DNA of 6,262 nucleotides from Pseudomonadota bacterium (GTDB lineage Bacteria > Pseudomonadota > Alphaproteobacteria > Acetobacterales > Acetobacteraceae), in contig JAJZCS010000126.1 of assembly GCA_021829055.1 (NCBI GenBank), positions 1 through 6,262 of the forward strand, given 5' to 3'. How positions within the stretch are numbered: position 1 is the stretch's first letter; every line of letters starts with the position of its first letter. The position numbers and the translations under genes were made by a program. Positions 1 to 5,518 of this stretch are shown piece after piece. The notes beneath the pieces were generated by a model. That model searched no databases and had not been told where the DNA came from. It worked only from the letters and a program-made list of their open reading frames with translations.

Positions 1-121
1 CGACAGTCTTTGGGTTGATCCCGTAGCGGGCAGCCAGGACCCTCAGGCTCTCTTGACTATTTTGTAGGGCTCGACGGATCGCCGCTGTCGTCGTGGCGCG
101 CCCATGAAGAACCTGGACCAT
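1..121 (-). CDS. IS481-family transposase, N-terminal fragment (runs off left edge)
   Basis: Reading leftward from an ATG at 121, the frame stays open to the window edge and gives 40 residues beginning MVQVLHGRATTTAAIRRALQ. This start, followed by SQESLRVLAARYGINPKTV, is what I know as the N-terminus of a group of IS481-family transposases: a helix-turn-helix (about residues 23-40) that binds the element ends, ahead of a DDE integrase core that would lie outside the window. A purine-rich GGAAGGGGG sits about 5 bases before the ATG and is a good ribosome binding site, which supports this start. The gene lies inside the disrupted istA and points the same way. Whether the full transposase is intact cannot be told here. 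The family call rests on recalled sequence similarity, not a search. Confidence 0.8.
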   Translation of the reverse strand, partial: MVQVLHGRATTTAAIRRALQNSQESLRVLAARYGINPKTV

Positions 122-193
122 AATGCCCCCTTCCACTCACGGGAAAATAAGGCACCATTAAAGTCCGGGATCAAATATCTAAGTCAGATGGTA
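1..193 (-). mobile_element. IS481-family insertion sequence, left (transposase-start) end, partial
   Basis: The stretch between the break in istA similarity (about 193-196) and the IS481-type transposase start at 121 should be the 5' end of an insertion sequence that landed in istA. IstA similarity stops right after its LLQTHD segment and the frame then meets a stop at 184-186, as expected at an insertion junction. The exact terminus is not certain: the other inverted repeat and the target duplication lie beyond position 1, so the boundary may be anywhere from about 160 to 196. Confidence 0.6.
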
Positions 194-718
194 TCATGCG
201 TCTGCAGCAGATAGGCGCGGCTGTGGCACAGCTTGGTATGCGCCACCTGCAGCTTGACGCGGGTGCCGCCAATGACCGCAAAATCCTCGCTCCAGTCGAA
301 CTGAAATGCTTCGCCGGGCGCAAAGGACAGCAAAGGACAGCGGCACGAAAGTGCCACGCCCGGCAGTCTGCTGCAGAAGTTTGCACTCCTCCTTCCAGGC
401 ACGGGCAAAGGCTGCCACCCGGTTGTAGGACCCCTCATAGCCAAGGCTGACCAGGTCACCGTATAAGTGCTTGACCGTCCGCCGCTGCTTGCGCGGACGA
501 TTCCCCTCGCGCCGCAGCCATCCCGCCAGCTTGTCCGCATACGCGTCCAGCTTGCTCGGACGGTCCGGCACCTGAAACTTCGGCTCAATCTGATCAGACC
601 GAAGATATTTGCGGATCGTATTCCGCGACACGCCAAGCCGACGTGAAATCTCCCGGATCGGCACCTGATCCCGCTTATGCCACCTACGGATAATGCTCAA
701 AAACGCCATGTCCAACAC
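184..718 (-). pseudogene. istA: IS21-family transposase IstA, 5' fragment, frameshifted and truncated
   Basis: IstA is the DDE transposase of IS21-family elements and works with the ATPase IstB. The first reading frame gives an N-terminal helix-turn-helix (about residues 19-40, with REISRRLGVSRNTIRKYL) and the linker region up to VPLSFA near residue 130. Similarity then continues in the next frame as PGEAFQFDWSEDFAVIGG and on to HSRAYLLQTHD, which contains the FDW aspartate at the start of the catalytic core. The shift coincides exactly with a 10-bp tandem duplication at 321-340. Only about 175 of the several hundred residues expected remain; the rest is lost at the IS481 junction near 193. 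The longest frame starts at GTG 718, but ATG 709 has a GGAG 8 bases upstream and is the likelier native start. No product could be active. Confidence 0.85.
321..340. repeat. Exact 10-bp tandem duplication causing the istA frameshift
   Basis: The unit caaaggacag occurs twice in a row. Ten bases is one more than a multiple of three, so the duplication moves istA into another frame. Removing one copy reads LSFAPGEAFQFDW without interruption, the expected IstA sequence at this point. This is most simply a slippage or short-repeat expansion after the element had inserted. Confidence 0.9.
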
Positions 719-728
719 TCCGCTCGCC

Positions 729-747
729 CCCGTCAGTTCCAGACGGG
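729..747. other. Small hairpin in the istA leader
   Basis: CCCGTC (729-734) and GACGGG (742-747) form a perfect 6-bp stem around a 7-base loop, just upstream of the istA start. It overlaps the possible third terminal repeat, so it may only reflect that repeat's sequence. A role in limiting istA expression is possible but untested. Confidence 0.35.
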
Positions 748-762
748 AAAACAGTCAAACAT

Positions 763-822
763 GGGTCACATCTCAGTGGAAAAATCCGGCCCTCCCGGGT
801 CACTTCTCAACGGAAATCAACA
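763..822 (-). repeat. Tandem terminal repeats of the IS21-family left end
   Basis: On the minus strand the outer repeat (822-797) ends in TTGAGAAGTGACCC and an inner copy (786-763) reads GATTTTTCC then CTGAGATGTGACCC. The shared core is TTTCC, CTGAGA or TTGAGA, then GTGACCC. Multiple copies of a short sequence inside each end are a known trait of IS21-family elements and act as transposase binding sites. A third, weaker copy may lie at about 728-757. Confidence 0.7.
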
Positions 823-1001
823 CGAAGGTCGTCGCAAGTTCAGCAAGAAAGCGTGGCCGGTGTGCCGCGCGGTCTTTCGGACGTCCGAAAGAGGTGTGAA
901 AGCTCCATGAACCGTCAGTGGCAGTCGCGTCAACACAGCCCTGCCTAAGCCGTTCCTATTTGGCGGGATCTCCTAGATCCTCCCCTTCCTTTCATGTCAG
1001 A
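823..1001. other. Unassigned spacer between two IS21-family ends
   Basis: This 179 bp lies between the terminus of the istA-bearing element (822) and the terminus of the istB remnant (1002). No open frame resembles a protein I recognise; the short frames on either strand look like chance. It holds a perfect 20-bp palindrome (873-892) and a small inverted repeat, GGATC/GATCC (966-970 and 976-980, loop TCCTA). It may be old chromosomal target DNA or part of another decayed element. Confidence 0.5.
873..892. repeat. Perfect 20-bp palindrome
   Basis: The sequence tctttcggacgtccgaaaga equals its own reverse complement over all 20 bases. If it folds, it makes an 8-bp stem with an ACGT loop. No T-run follows on either strand, so it is not a standard intrinsic terminator. 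It could be a binding site for a dimeric regulator or a recombination site left from mobile DNA, but no adjacent gene gives it a clear job. Confidence 0.75.
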
Positions 1002-1200
1002 TGTTGATTTCGATTGGAATCTAACTTTGGGAATTTCATCGGCATTCGCGCAAACTGGTGAAGATTTGTGTTTGATGGTGGGGATAAGCTTGGATTTTTT
1101 CCGTGCGATTTTGGCATTTCCAAATGGAACTGTTTTTGGAGTGCAAGCTCTCATTGCCAACCTCGAGGACGTGGCAGTGGGGAATGAGGCCACCGACGAG
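1002..1200 (-). mobile_element. Decayed right (istB) end of a second IS21-family element
   Basis: Position 1002 begins TGTTGATTTC, identical over 10 bases to the terminus of the other IS21-family element at 822, then diverges (GATTGGAATCTAAC against CGTTGAGAAGTGAC) while keeping a similar pattern. Reading inward, the next features are a stop at 1036-1038 and a minus-strand frame resembling the C-terminus of IstB. That order, istB then stop then terminus, is the normal right end of an IS21-family element. The body is lost beyond about 1200. This reading is inferred from pattern matching without a database search. Confidence 0.5.
1036..1200 (-). pseudogene. istB: IstB-like ATPase, C-terminal remnant
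   Basis: IstB is the AAA+ helper ATPase of IS21-family transposition. The minus-strand frame ending at 1036 contains LVGGLIPHCHVLEVGNES, which lines up with the IstB C-terminal motif I know as LLDRLTHHCHxxExGNES. The mismatches at the D, R, T and H positions are each explained by one base change (for example GAT to GGT, CAC to CCC), which fits a gene decaying by point mutation. After GNES the best lysine-rich tail appears to be in a neighbouring minus frame (around 1020-1135), so there may also be a frameshift. No Walker motifs remain. Alternative: a chance match in short noncoding DNA. Confidence 0.45.
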
Positions 1201-1317
1201 AAGACCCCCAGGCCGCAAGTCCCGTTCAGCCCGATTAAGGTCCAGTGCGTTTATGCCGTACGTATGCCGTATGGACCAGTGCACATTCCAGCATAACTTA
1301 TAAGCCATTGAAAACAT
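1201..1317. other. Spacer between the IS remnant and the tRNA, no gene seen
   Basis: No frame here resembles a known protein and no ribosome binding site precedes a likely start. It contains a 9-bp direct repeat, tatgccgta, at 1252-1260 and 1263-1271 (11-bp period). Flanking pentamers GGTCC and GGACC form an arch around it. I see no hairpin plus T-run just downstream of the tRNA that would end its transcript. Confidence 0.5.
1252..1271. repeat. Short direct repeat, tatgccgta x2, 11-bp period
   Basis: Two identical 9-bp copies are separated by CG. An 11-bp period places both copies on nearly the same face of the helix, as seen for some protein-binding sites, but two copies this short may well be chance or replication slippage. 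Confidence 0.6.
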
Positions 1318-1393
1318 TGGCGTCCCGTAGGGGATTCGAACCCCTGTTATCGCCGTGAGAGGGCGACGTCCTAGGCCTCTAGACGAACGGGAC
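1318..1393 (-). tRNA. tRNA-Glu, anticodon CUC
   Basis: The minus strand reads GTCCCGT at its 5' end and ACGGGAC at its 3' end, making a perfect 7-bp acceptor stem with discriminator G and a genomically encoded CCA (1320-1318). The anticodon arm is TCGCC, loop CTCTCAC, GGCGA, giving anticodon CTC, which decodes GAG. The T arm is AGGGG, TTCGAAT, CCCCT with the usual TTCGA motif, and the D arm carries the TCTAGAGGCCTAGGA segment typical of tRNA-Glu. At 76 nt with CCA it is normal in every respect. It lies 45 bp downstream of recJ on the same strand, and the IS remnants start within about 120 bp of its 3' end. Confidence 0.97.
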
Positions 1394-1403
1394 CTTTTGG
1401 CCT

Positions 1404-1432
1404 TCGCTACCCGACCCGCCATAGTCGGTCAA
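1404..1432 (-). promoter_or_regulatory. Possible promoter for tRNA-Glu
   Basis: TTGACC (1432-1427) matches five of six bases of a sigma-70-type -35 box. Seventeen bases later lies TAGCGA (1409-1404), a poor -10 box. The placement would start transcription just ahead of the tRNA. The good -35 and spacing are in favour and the weak -10 is against. The tRNA could instead be processed from the recJ transcript, since no terminator is visible between them. Confidence 0.3.
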
Positions 1433-1438
1433 GGCACA

Positions 1439-3217
1439 TCAGGCCCGAGCGCCGTCGATGATTGTAAAGCCAACGGAAGTGGAACCATTCCATCGGTCTA
1501 TGTGGACCTGCCCTGCTAGATGCAGCGGCGCCCCCCCGTGCAGCAAGGCGGCTTCCAGTGGACCTTCAGCGGCCCGAAAAAGCATAGCTTTCAGTCGCCC
1601 ACCGGCCTCACCTTCTATTGTGGCGCGAATGGTATTGCCATCCCGACCAATGCGGTCCGCCTTTATCACGCGAACACGCGCCATTCCGAACGTGGGTTCA
1701 GAATTTCCAGCGCCAAACGGCCCCAGCCGACCTACGGCCTGTGCCAAGCTGATATCAACTGACAGTGGCGCAAGAGCTCCATCTAACACCAGATCAGCTG
1801 CTTTCGGCAACAGCGAAGCCGCCGCCAAACGGTCTGATAGGAATGTCCGGAATTCCTCCAGTTGTGCCGATTTCAGTGTGAACCCTGCCGCCATCGCATG
1901 ACCGCCCCCTTTTATAAGCAAGCCGGCTTGCCGCGCAGCAATAACCGCGCTCCCCAGGTCGATCCCAGGCACGGACCGACCCGATCCAGTTGCGGTCCCT
2001 TTTGATATCCCAAAAACGAGTGCCGGGCGGTTGAAGCGCTCCTTGACTCGACCAGCAATAATTCCAACAATACCAGGATGCCAATCGGCGCCTGCAATAA
2101 ATGCGAAGGCAGCTTCCGCCTTGAGTTGTTCCTCGGCTTGTACGAGCGCCATATCCAGTAAGCCGTTCTCAACTGTTTGGCGCTGTCGATTGATCTCATC
2201 GAGCTGGGATGCTAACATCGACGCCTCTTCAATGTCATTAGCCATGAGAGTGCGTATGCCGAGATCCGCTCTTGCAATCCGCCCGGCTGCATTGATTCGT
2301 GGTCCCAAGGCATAGGCGCAAGTCCTCACTGAAGGCTCGCCCTGCGCTTGAGCAACTTCCAGAAGCGCAGCGATACCGGGCCTGATCCGCCGAGCCATAA
2401 CCCTAAGCCCTTGGAAAACGAATGCGCGATTTAATCCCGTTAAGGGCACTACGTCACAGATCGTTGCAAGGGCAACGAGGTCAAGCGACGACAGTAGATT
2501 AATTTCTGATCGCTTCGCGAAGAAACCCTTTTTTCGCAAGAGCCTCTGTAGTGCGACCAGCGTAAGAAAAACTACGGAAGTCGCACAAATTGAACCGAGC
2601 CCCGAGCGGTCATCAAGACGATTCGGGTTAACCGTCGCCACGACTTGCGGCGGACCGGTGTCTGAGGCATGATGATCCAGGACCACGACGGATGCTTGTC
2701 CGCGTACTGTCGAAAGTGCGTCGTGCGCGGTGGTGCCGCAATCCACGCAAATAATTAATGATGCCCCGCGCGAGACCAAAGTATTCAGCGCAGTTGGATT
2801 CGGTCCATAACCTTCCGTCAGACGATCTGGAACGTAATTAATAACAGAAACTCCGAGGTCCCGTAACGTTTCTGCCATCAGTGCTCCCGCGCACGCACCA
2901 TCGACGTCGTAGTCTCCAAAGATGGCCACTGCTTCGCGTCTTAATACTGCATCGGAAAGACGCTCCGTAGCCGCCTCCATGTCAGCAAGCACAAGCGGAT
3001 CAGGCAGATAAGTCCGCAATTTCGGTTCCAAGAAATCAGTGATTCTCTCTACAGGCACGTTTCGTGCCACAAGCAGGCGGCCGAGCATTTCCGGCAGTCC
3101 GGAAATCTGAATCACACGTTGCGTGCTGCGCTCATTGATAGGTCGCCAGAGCCAATGACGACCCGTTAGGCTCTTGACAACCCCGAGTGCAGTTGGAGCG
3201 TTCACGAAGCTGTCCAT
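1439..3217 (-). CDS. recJ: Single-stranded-DNA-specific exonuclease RecJ
   Basis: RecJ degrades single-stranded DNA 5' to 3' in recombinational repair (RecF pathway), mismatch repair and base excision repair, in the cytoplasm, using Mn2+ or Mg2+. The 592-residue product has the DHH phosphoesterase core with DYDVDG (102-107), VDCGTTA (158-164), LDHH (180-183) and DVVPL (255-259). It then has the DHHA1 domain with GSGRS (411-415) and GGGHAMAAGF (437-446), and the C-terminal OB-fold region (GPFGAGNSEPTF, 499-510). All metal-binding motifs are present and the length is normal. ATG 3217 lies inside the last codons of glpX, overlapping by 16 bp. There is no clear Shine-Dalgarno, so translation is probably coupled to glpX. 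The early LTGRHWLWRP segment fits RecJ N-termini, supporting this start. RecJ translated downstream of glpX suggests operon expression rather than damage control. Confidence 0.96.
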   Translation of the reverse strand: MDSFVNAPTALGVVKSLTGRHWLWRPINERSTQRVIQISGLPEMLGRLLVARNVPVERITDFLEPKLRTYLPDPLVLADMEAATERLSDAVLRREAVAIFGDYDVDGACAGALMAETLRDLGVSVINYVPDRLTEGYGPNPTALNTLVSRGASLIICVDCGTTAHDALSTVRGQASVVVLDHHASDTGPPQVVATVNPNRLDDRSGLGSICATSVVFLTLVALQRLLRKKGFFAKRSEINLLSSLDLVALATICDVVPLTGLNRAFVFQGLRVMARRIRPGIAALLEVAQAQGEPSVRTCAYALGPRINAAGRIARADLGIRTLMANDIEEASMLASQLDEINRQRQTVENGLLDMALVQAEEQLKAEAAFAFIAGADWHPGIVGIIAGRVKERFNRPALVFGISKGTATGSGRSVPGIDLGSAVIAARQAGLLIKGGGHAMAAGFTLKSAQLEEFRTFLSDRLAAASLLPKAADLVLDGALAPLSVDISLAQAVGRLGPFGAGNSEPTFGMARVRVIKADRIGRDGNTIRATIEGEAGGRLKAMLFRAAEGPLEAALLHGGAPLHLAGQVHIDRWNGSTSVGFTIIDGARA

Positions 3218-4206
3218 GTTTTTGTATGGAAATTATGATGTGCTTCAATATAACGTACCGTGCCCGACTTCGACCGCATGACGATTGAATGAGTGATGGC
3301 GCCCGATTGGAAGTGCCGGACTCCGCGCAGCATTGGTCCATTCGTTACGCCCGTTGCGGCAAACATGACATTCCCACGTGCCATGTCTTCGACCGTGTAA
3401 ATCCGATTCGGGTCCGTAATGCCCATGCTGCGGGCTCGTTCTATCTGGGTATCATCCTCATAAAGCAAGCGTCCCTGCAGTTGTCCGCCGATGCACCGCA
3501 GTGCCGCTGCTGCCAGGACTCCTTCTGGTGCGCCGCCTGATCCTAAATAGAGATCTATTCCCGTCTCCGGCTGCGCCACGGCGATAACGCCTGACACGTC
3601 ACCATCCCCAATCAGAGTGATCCGCGCCCCAGCTTCACGGCAGCGTCGGACAATTTCGGCGTGGCGTTCACGCTCTAGCGTGCAAACCATTAGATCGGAA
3701 ATTTCGCACTTCTTTGCTTGTGCCAGGTTGCGCAGATTTTCCTTTACTGGTGCGTCCAAGGCCACCACTTGATCAGGCAAGTGCGGCCCAACAGCGATCT
3801 TGTCCATATAAATGTCAGGTGCGTGAAGAAAATTTCCGCGCTCCGCCAACCCAATTACGGCAATAGCGTTAGGTGCGCCTTTCGCCGCAATGACCGTGCC
3901 TTCCAGCGGGTCGACTGCAATATCCATGTCTGGCCCACCCGCGCCGACTCGTTCGCCGATATATAGCATCGGCGCTTCGTCCATCTCGCCCTCGCCAATC
4001 ACGACCAAACCATTGATCGCGACGGCGTCAAAAGCTGCACGCATTGCACTGACAGCCGCGCCGTCAGCGGCGTTCTTGTCGCCACGCCCGATCCACCGGG
4101 CGGCGGCGAGGCTCGCTGCTTCGGTTACCCGTACGAGGTCTAAGGCTAAGTTCCGATCGGTTTGTAGTGCGTTTGTTGTTTCAAGCATTTTTTCGCTCCC
4201 CGACAT
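3202..4206 (-). CDS. glpX: Class II fructose-1,6-bisphosphatase GlpX
   Basis: GlpX hydrolyses fructose 1,6-bisphosphate to fructose 6-phosphate in gluconeogenesis; in some bacteria the class II enzyme also takes sedoheptulose 1,7-bisphosphate. The 334-residue protein has GRGDKNAADGAAV (41-52), GEGEMDEAPMLYIGE (71-85), DPLEGT (99-104), GDGDVSG (200-206) and GGAPEG (224-229). By alignment from memory with E. coli GlpX, the metal and catalytic acids correspond to D48, E72, D99, E102 and E228, all conserved. The gene starts 19 bp after the hom stop. Two starts are possible: ATG 4206, with GAAGGA 10 bases upstream, or ATG 4188, with a better-spaced GGGGAG 7 bases upstream, giving 328 residues. Its end overlaps recJ. 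No feature suggests inactivation. Confidence 0.96.
   Translation of the reverse strand: MSGSEKMLETTNALQTDRNLALDLVRVTEAASLAAARWIGRGDKNAADGAAVSAMRAAFDAVAINGLVVIGEGEMDEAPMLYIGERVGAGGPDMDIAVDPLEGTVIAAKGAPNAIAVIGLAERGNFLHAPDIYMDKIAVGPHLPDQVVALDAPVKENLRNLAQAKKCEISDLMVCTLERERHAEIVRRCREAGARITLIGDGDVSGVIAVAQPETGIDLYLGSGGAPEGVLAAAALRCIGGQLQGRLLYEDDTQIERARSMGITDPNRIYTVEDMARGNVMFAATGVTNGPMLRGVRHFQSGAITHSIVMRSKSGTVRYIEAHHNFHTKTWTAS
4196..4201 (-). promoter_or_regulatory. Ribosome binding site favouring the inner glpX start
   Basis: GGGGAG on the minus strand ends 7 bases before ATG 4188. This is stronger and better spaced than the GAAGGA (4222-4217) that lies 10 bases before ATG 4206. The six residues between the two starts (MSGSEK) are not part of the conserved domain, so either start yields a functional enzyme. 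Confidence 0.45.
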
Positions 4207-4225
4207 TCGAAACCTATCCTTCTTC

Positions 4226-5518
4226 TTAACTTGGCTCGATCCGGATCAGTGTGGGCGGTTCCACGACCGAGTCCAGCATCGCTAGCTCCACGAGCGCAGC
4301 ACGCATGAAGGCTTCTTGCGTGTCGTGCGTCACCAAAACGACAGGTACCGCTTCACTGGGACTACGACCTTGTTGCAACATTGATTCAAGTGAAATATCG
4401 TGATCCCTCAGCACTGCCGCGACGTCAGCGATGACGCCTGGTTGGTCGACCACCATAAGACGCAAGTAATAAGAGCCTCGATGCTTGTCCATCGTGGCGC
4501 TTGGCCGTGCGCCCAAGCTCGCGATCGGGGCACCAAACACTGGCACGTCGCGTCCCTGAGCTACGTCGATCAGATCGGCGACGACCGCGGAGGCTGTTGG
4601 TCCGGCACCAGCTCCGCGTCCCTGCAAGAATAGTGAACCGCAATGATCGGCTTCGGCCACTACCGCGTTGAACACGCCATTAACATGCGCGAGCGGGGAC
4701 TTTAGCGGAACCATTGCTGGGTGGACCCGTGTTTCAATCCCGATTTTGGTTTCGCGTGCGATGCCGAGTAATTTGATTCGATAGCCGAGAGCGTCCGCGA
4801 AGCCGATGTCCAGCTGGGAGATACGTCTGATGCCTTCCACGTGAACGCCCGCGAAATCCACAACCTGCCCAAAGGCGATTGCTGCAAGGAGCGCCAACTT
4901 ATGGGCCGCGTCAATGCCATCTATGTCGAGCGATGGATCGGACTCAGCGTAACCATGTTGCTGTGCGTCAGTTAGAACACTCGCGAAATCCAGCTTTTCG
5001 CTTTGCATGCGTGACAGGATATAATTGCACGTTCCATTGAGTATTCCAGCCACACTAATGATCCGGTTAGCCGCCAACCCTTCTCGTAATGCCTTAATCA
5101 CCGGGATCCCACCTGCCACTGCCGCCTCGAAACGCAGCGAAGCGTGCTGAACCTCCGCGTGTGACGCCAGGGCCGCACCGTGTTCCGCGAGTAGAGCCTT
5201 GTTTGCGGTGACCACGGGTTTGCCGGCGTCCAGTGCAGCCTCAACAAGGGCGCGCGCTGGCCCGTTTGCTCCGCCAATTAGTTCGACAACGACATCGACT
5301 GCCGGATCGGCAGCGAGCTCCAAAGGGTCAGAGCACCATTTCAGGCCGCTCAGCGATATGCCGCGCGCTCGTGAGCGGTCGCGAGCAGATACTGCAACAA
5401 TTTCGATCGGTCGTCCGGCTCGTGCGCGGATCAATTCGGCATTGTCTCGCAACAGCCGCACCACGCCTGCACCCACCGTGCCGAGCCCGGCGAGTCCAAT
5501 TTTTAGAATCTTGGTCAT
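4226..5518 (-). CDS. hom: Homoserine dehydrogenase with C-terminal ACT domain
   Basis: The enzyme reduces aspartate semialdehyde to homoserine with NAD(P)H, the branch point to threonine and methionine, in the cytoplasm. The 430-residue product has an N-terminal Rossmann fold with GLAGLGTVG (8-16), then VVTANKALL (102-110). The catalytic domain carries GGIPVIKALREGLAANRI and GILNGTCNYI (136-167), ESDPSLDIDGIDAAHKL (192-208) with conserved K207, and the GAGAGPTASAVVADL segment (302-316). An ACT domain follows (about 349-425, YYLRLMVVDQPGVIADVA), which in this family usually mediates threonine feedback inhibition. Length is that of the standalone proteobacterial enzyme; there is no fused aspartokinase. 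Its ATG overlaps the aminotransferase stop as ATGA, implying translational coupling, and glpX follows after 19 bp. Confidence 0.97.
   Translation of the reverse strand: MTKILKIGLAGLGTVGAGVVRLLRDNAELIRARAGRPIEIVAVSARDRSRARGISLSGLKWCSDPLELAADPAVDVVVELIGGANGPARALVEAALDAGKPVVTANKALLAEHGAALASHAEVQHASLRFEAAVAGGIPVIKALREGLAANRIISVAGILNGTCNYILSRMQSEKLDFASVLTDAQQHGYAESDPSLDIDGIDAAHKLALLAAIAFGQVVDFAGVHVEGIRRISQLDIGFADALGYRIKLLGIARETKIGIETRVHPAMVPLKSPLAHVNGVFNAVVAEADHCGSLFLQGRGAGAGPTASAVVADLIDVAQGRDVPVFGAPIASLGARPSATMDKHRGSYYLRLMVVDQPGVIADVAAVLRDHDISLESMLQQGRSPSEAVPVVLVTHDTQEAFMRAALVELAMLDSVVEPPTLIRIEPS

Larger units (their letters stand above)
193..822 (-). mobile_element. IS21-family element, left (istA) end, truncated
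   Basis: The element begins at 822 on the minus strand with TGTTGATTTCCG, the TG start typical of IS21-family ends. Related repeats follow inward, then istA. The distal part (rest of istA, istB and the right end) is absent, cut off where the IS481-family element begins near 193. It may continue beyond that element outside the window. Bases to the right of 822 should be the old target site; its duplicate is not in view. Confidence 0.75.

Noticed and set aside
873..892. The palindrome as an intrinsic terminator
   Set aside because: No T-run follows on either strand and there is no gene ending just before it.
677..910. Plus-strand frames over the IS21-family left end
   Set aside because: They are opposite the terminal repeats and the istA start and have no recognisable product.
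945..1193. An 82-codon minus-strand frame rich in lysine and serine
   Set aside because: Not reported as its own gene. Part of it may be the frameshifted tail of the IstB remnant, and it reads through the presumed IS terminus at 1002.
994..1296. A 100-codon plus-strand frame beginning MSDVDFDWNLTLG
   Set aside because: It runs antisense over the IS21-like terminus and the IstB-like remnant, has no convincing ribosome binding site (only a pyrimidine-rich stretch precedes it) and resembles no protein I know.
1..1317. CRISPR array, toxin-antitoxin or defence system in the accessory part
   Set aside because: No regularly spaced repeats and no such proteins; what can be recognised is insertion-sequence material.
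1219..1393. gtcccgttc at 1219-1227 matching the 5' end of the tRNA in inverted orientation, as a possible att site
   Set aside because: Only 9 bp, inverted and matching the 5' rather than the 3' end of the tRNA; a match of this length is expected by chance at this scale.
1036..1422. Minus-strand frame of 128 codons as an intact gene
   Set aside because: Its first third lies across the tRNA-Glu gene; only the segment from about 1200 to 1036 resembles IstB, so I kept that as a remnant.
1458..1901. Long plus-strand frames opposite recJ, glpX, hom and the aminotransferase
   Set aside because: They are antisense shadows of well-supported genes, caused by codon bias, with no recognisable domains.
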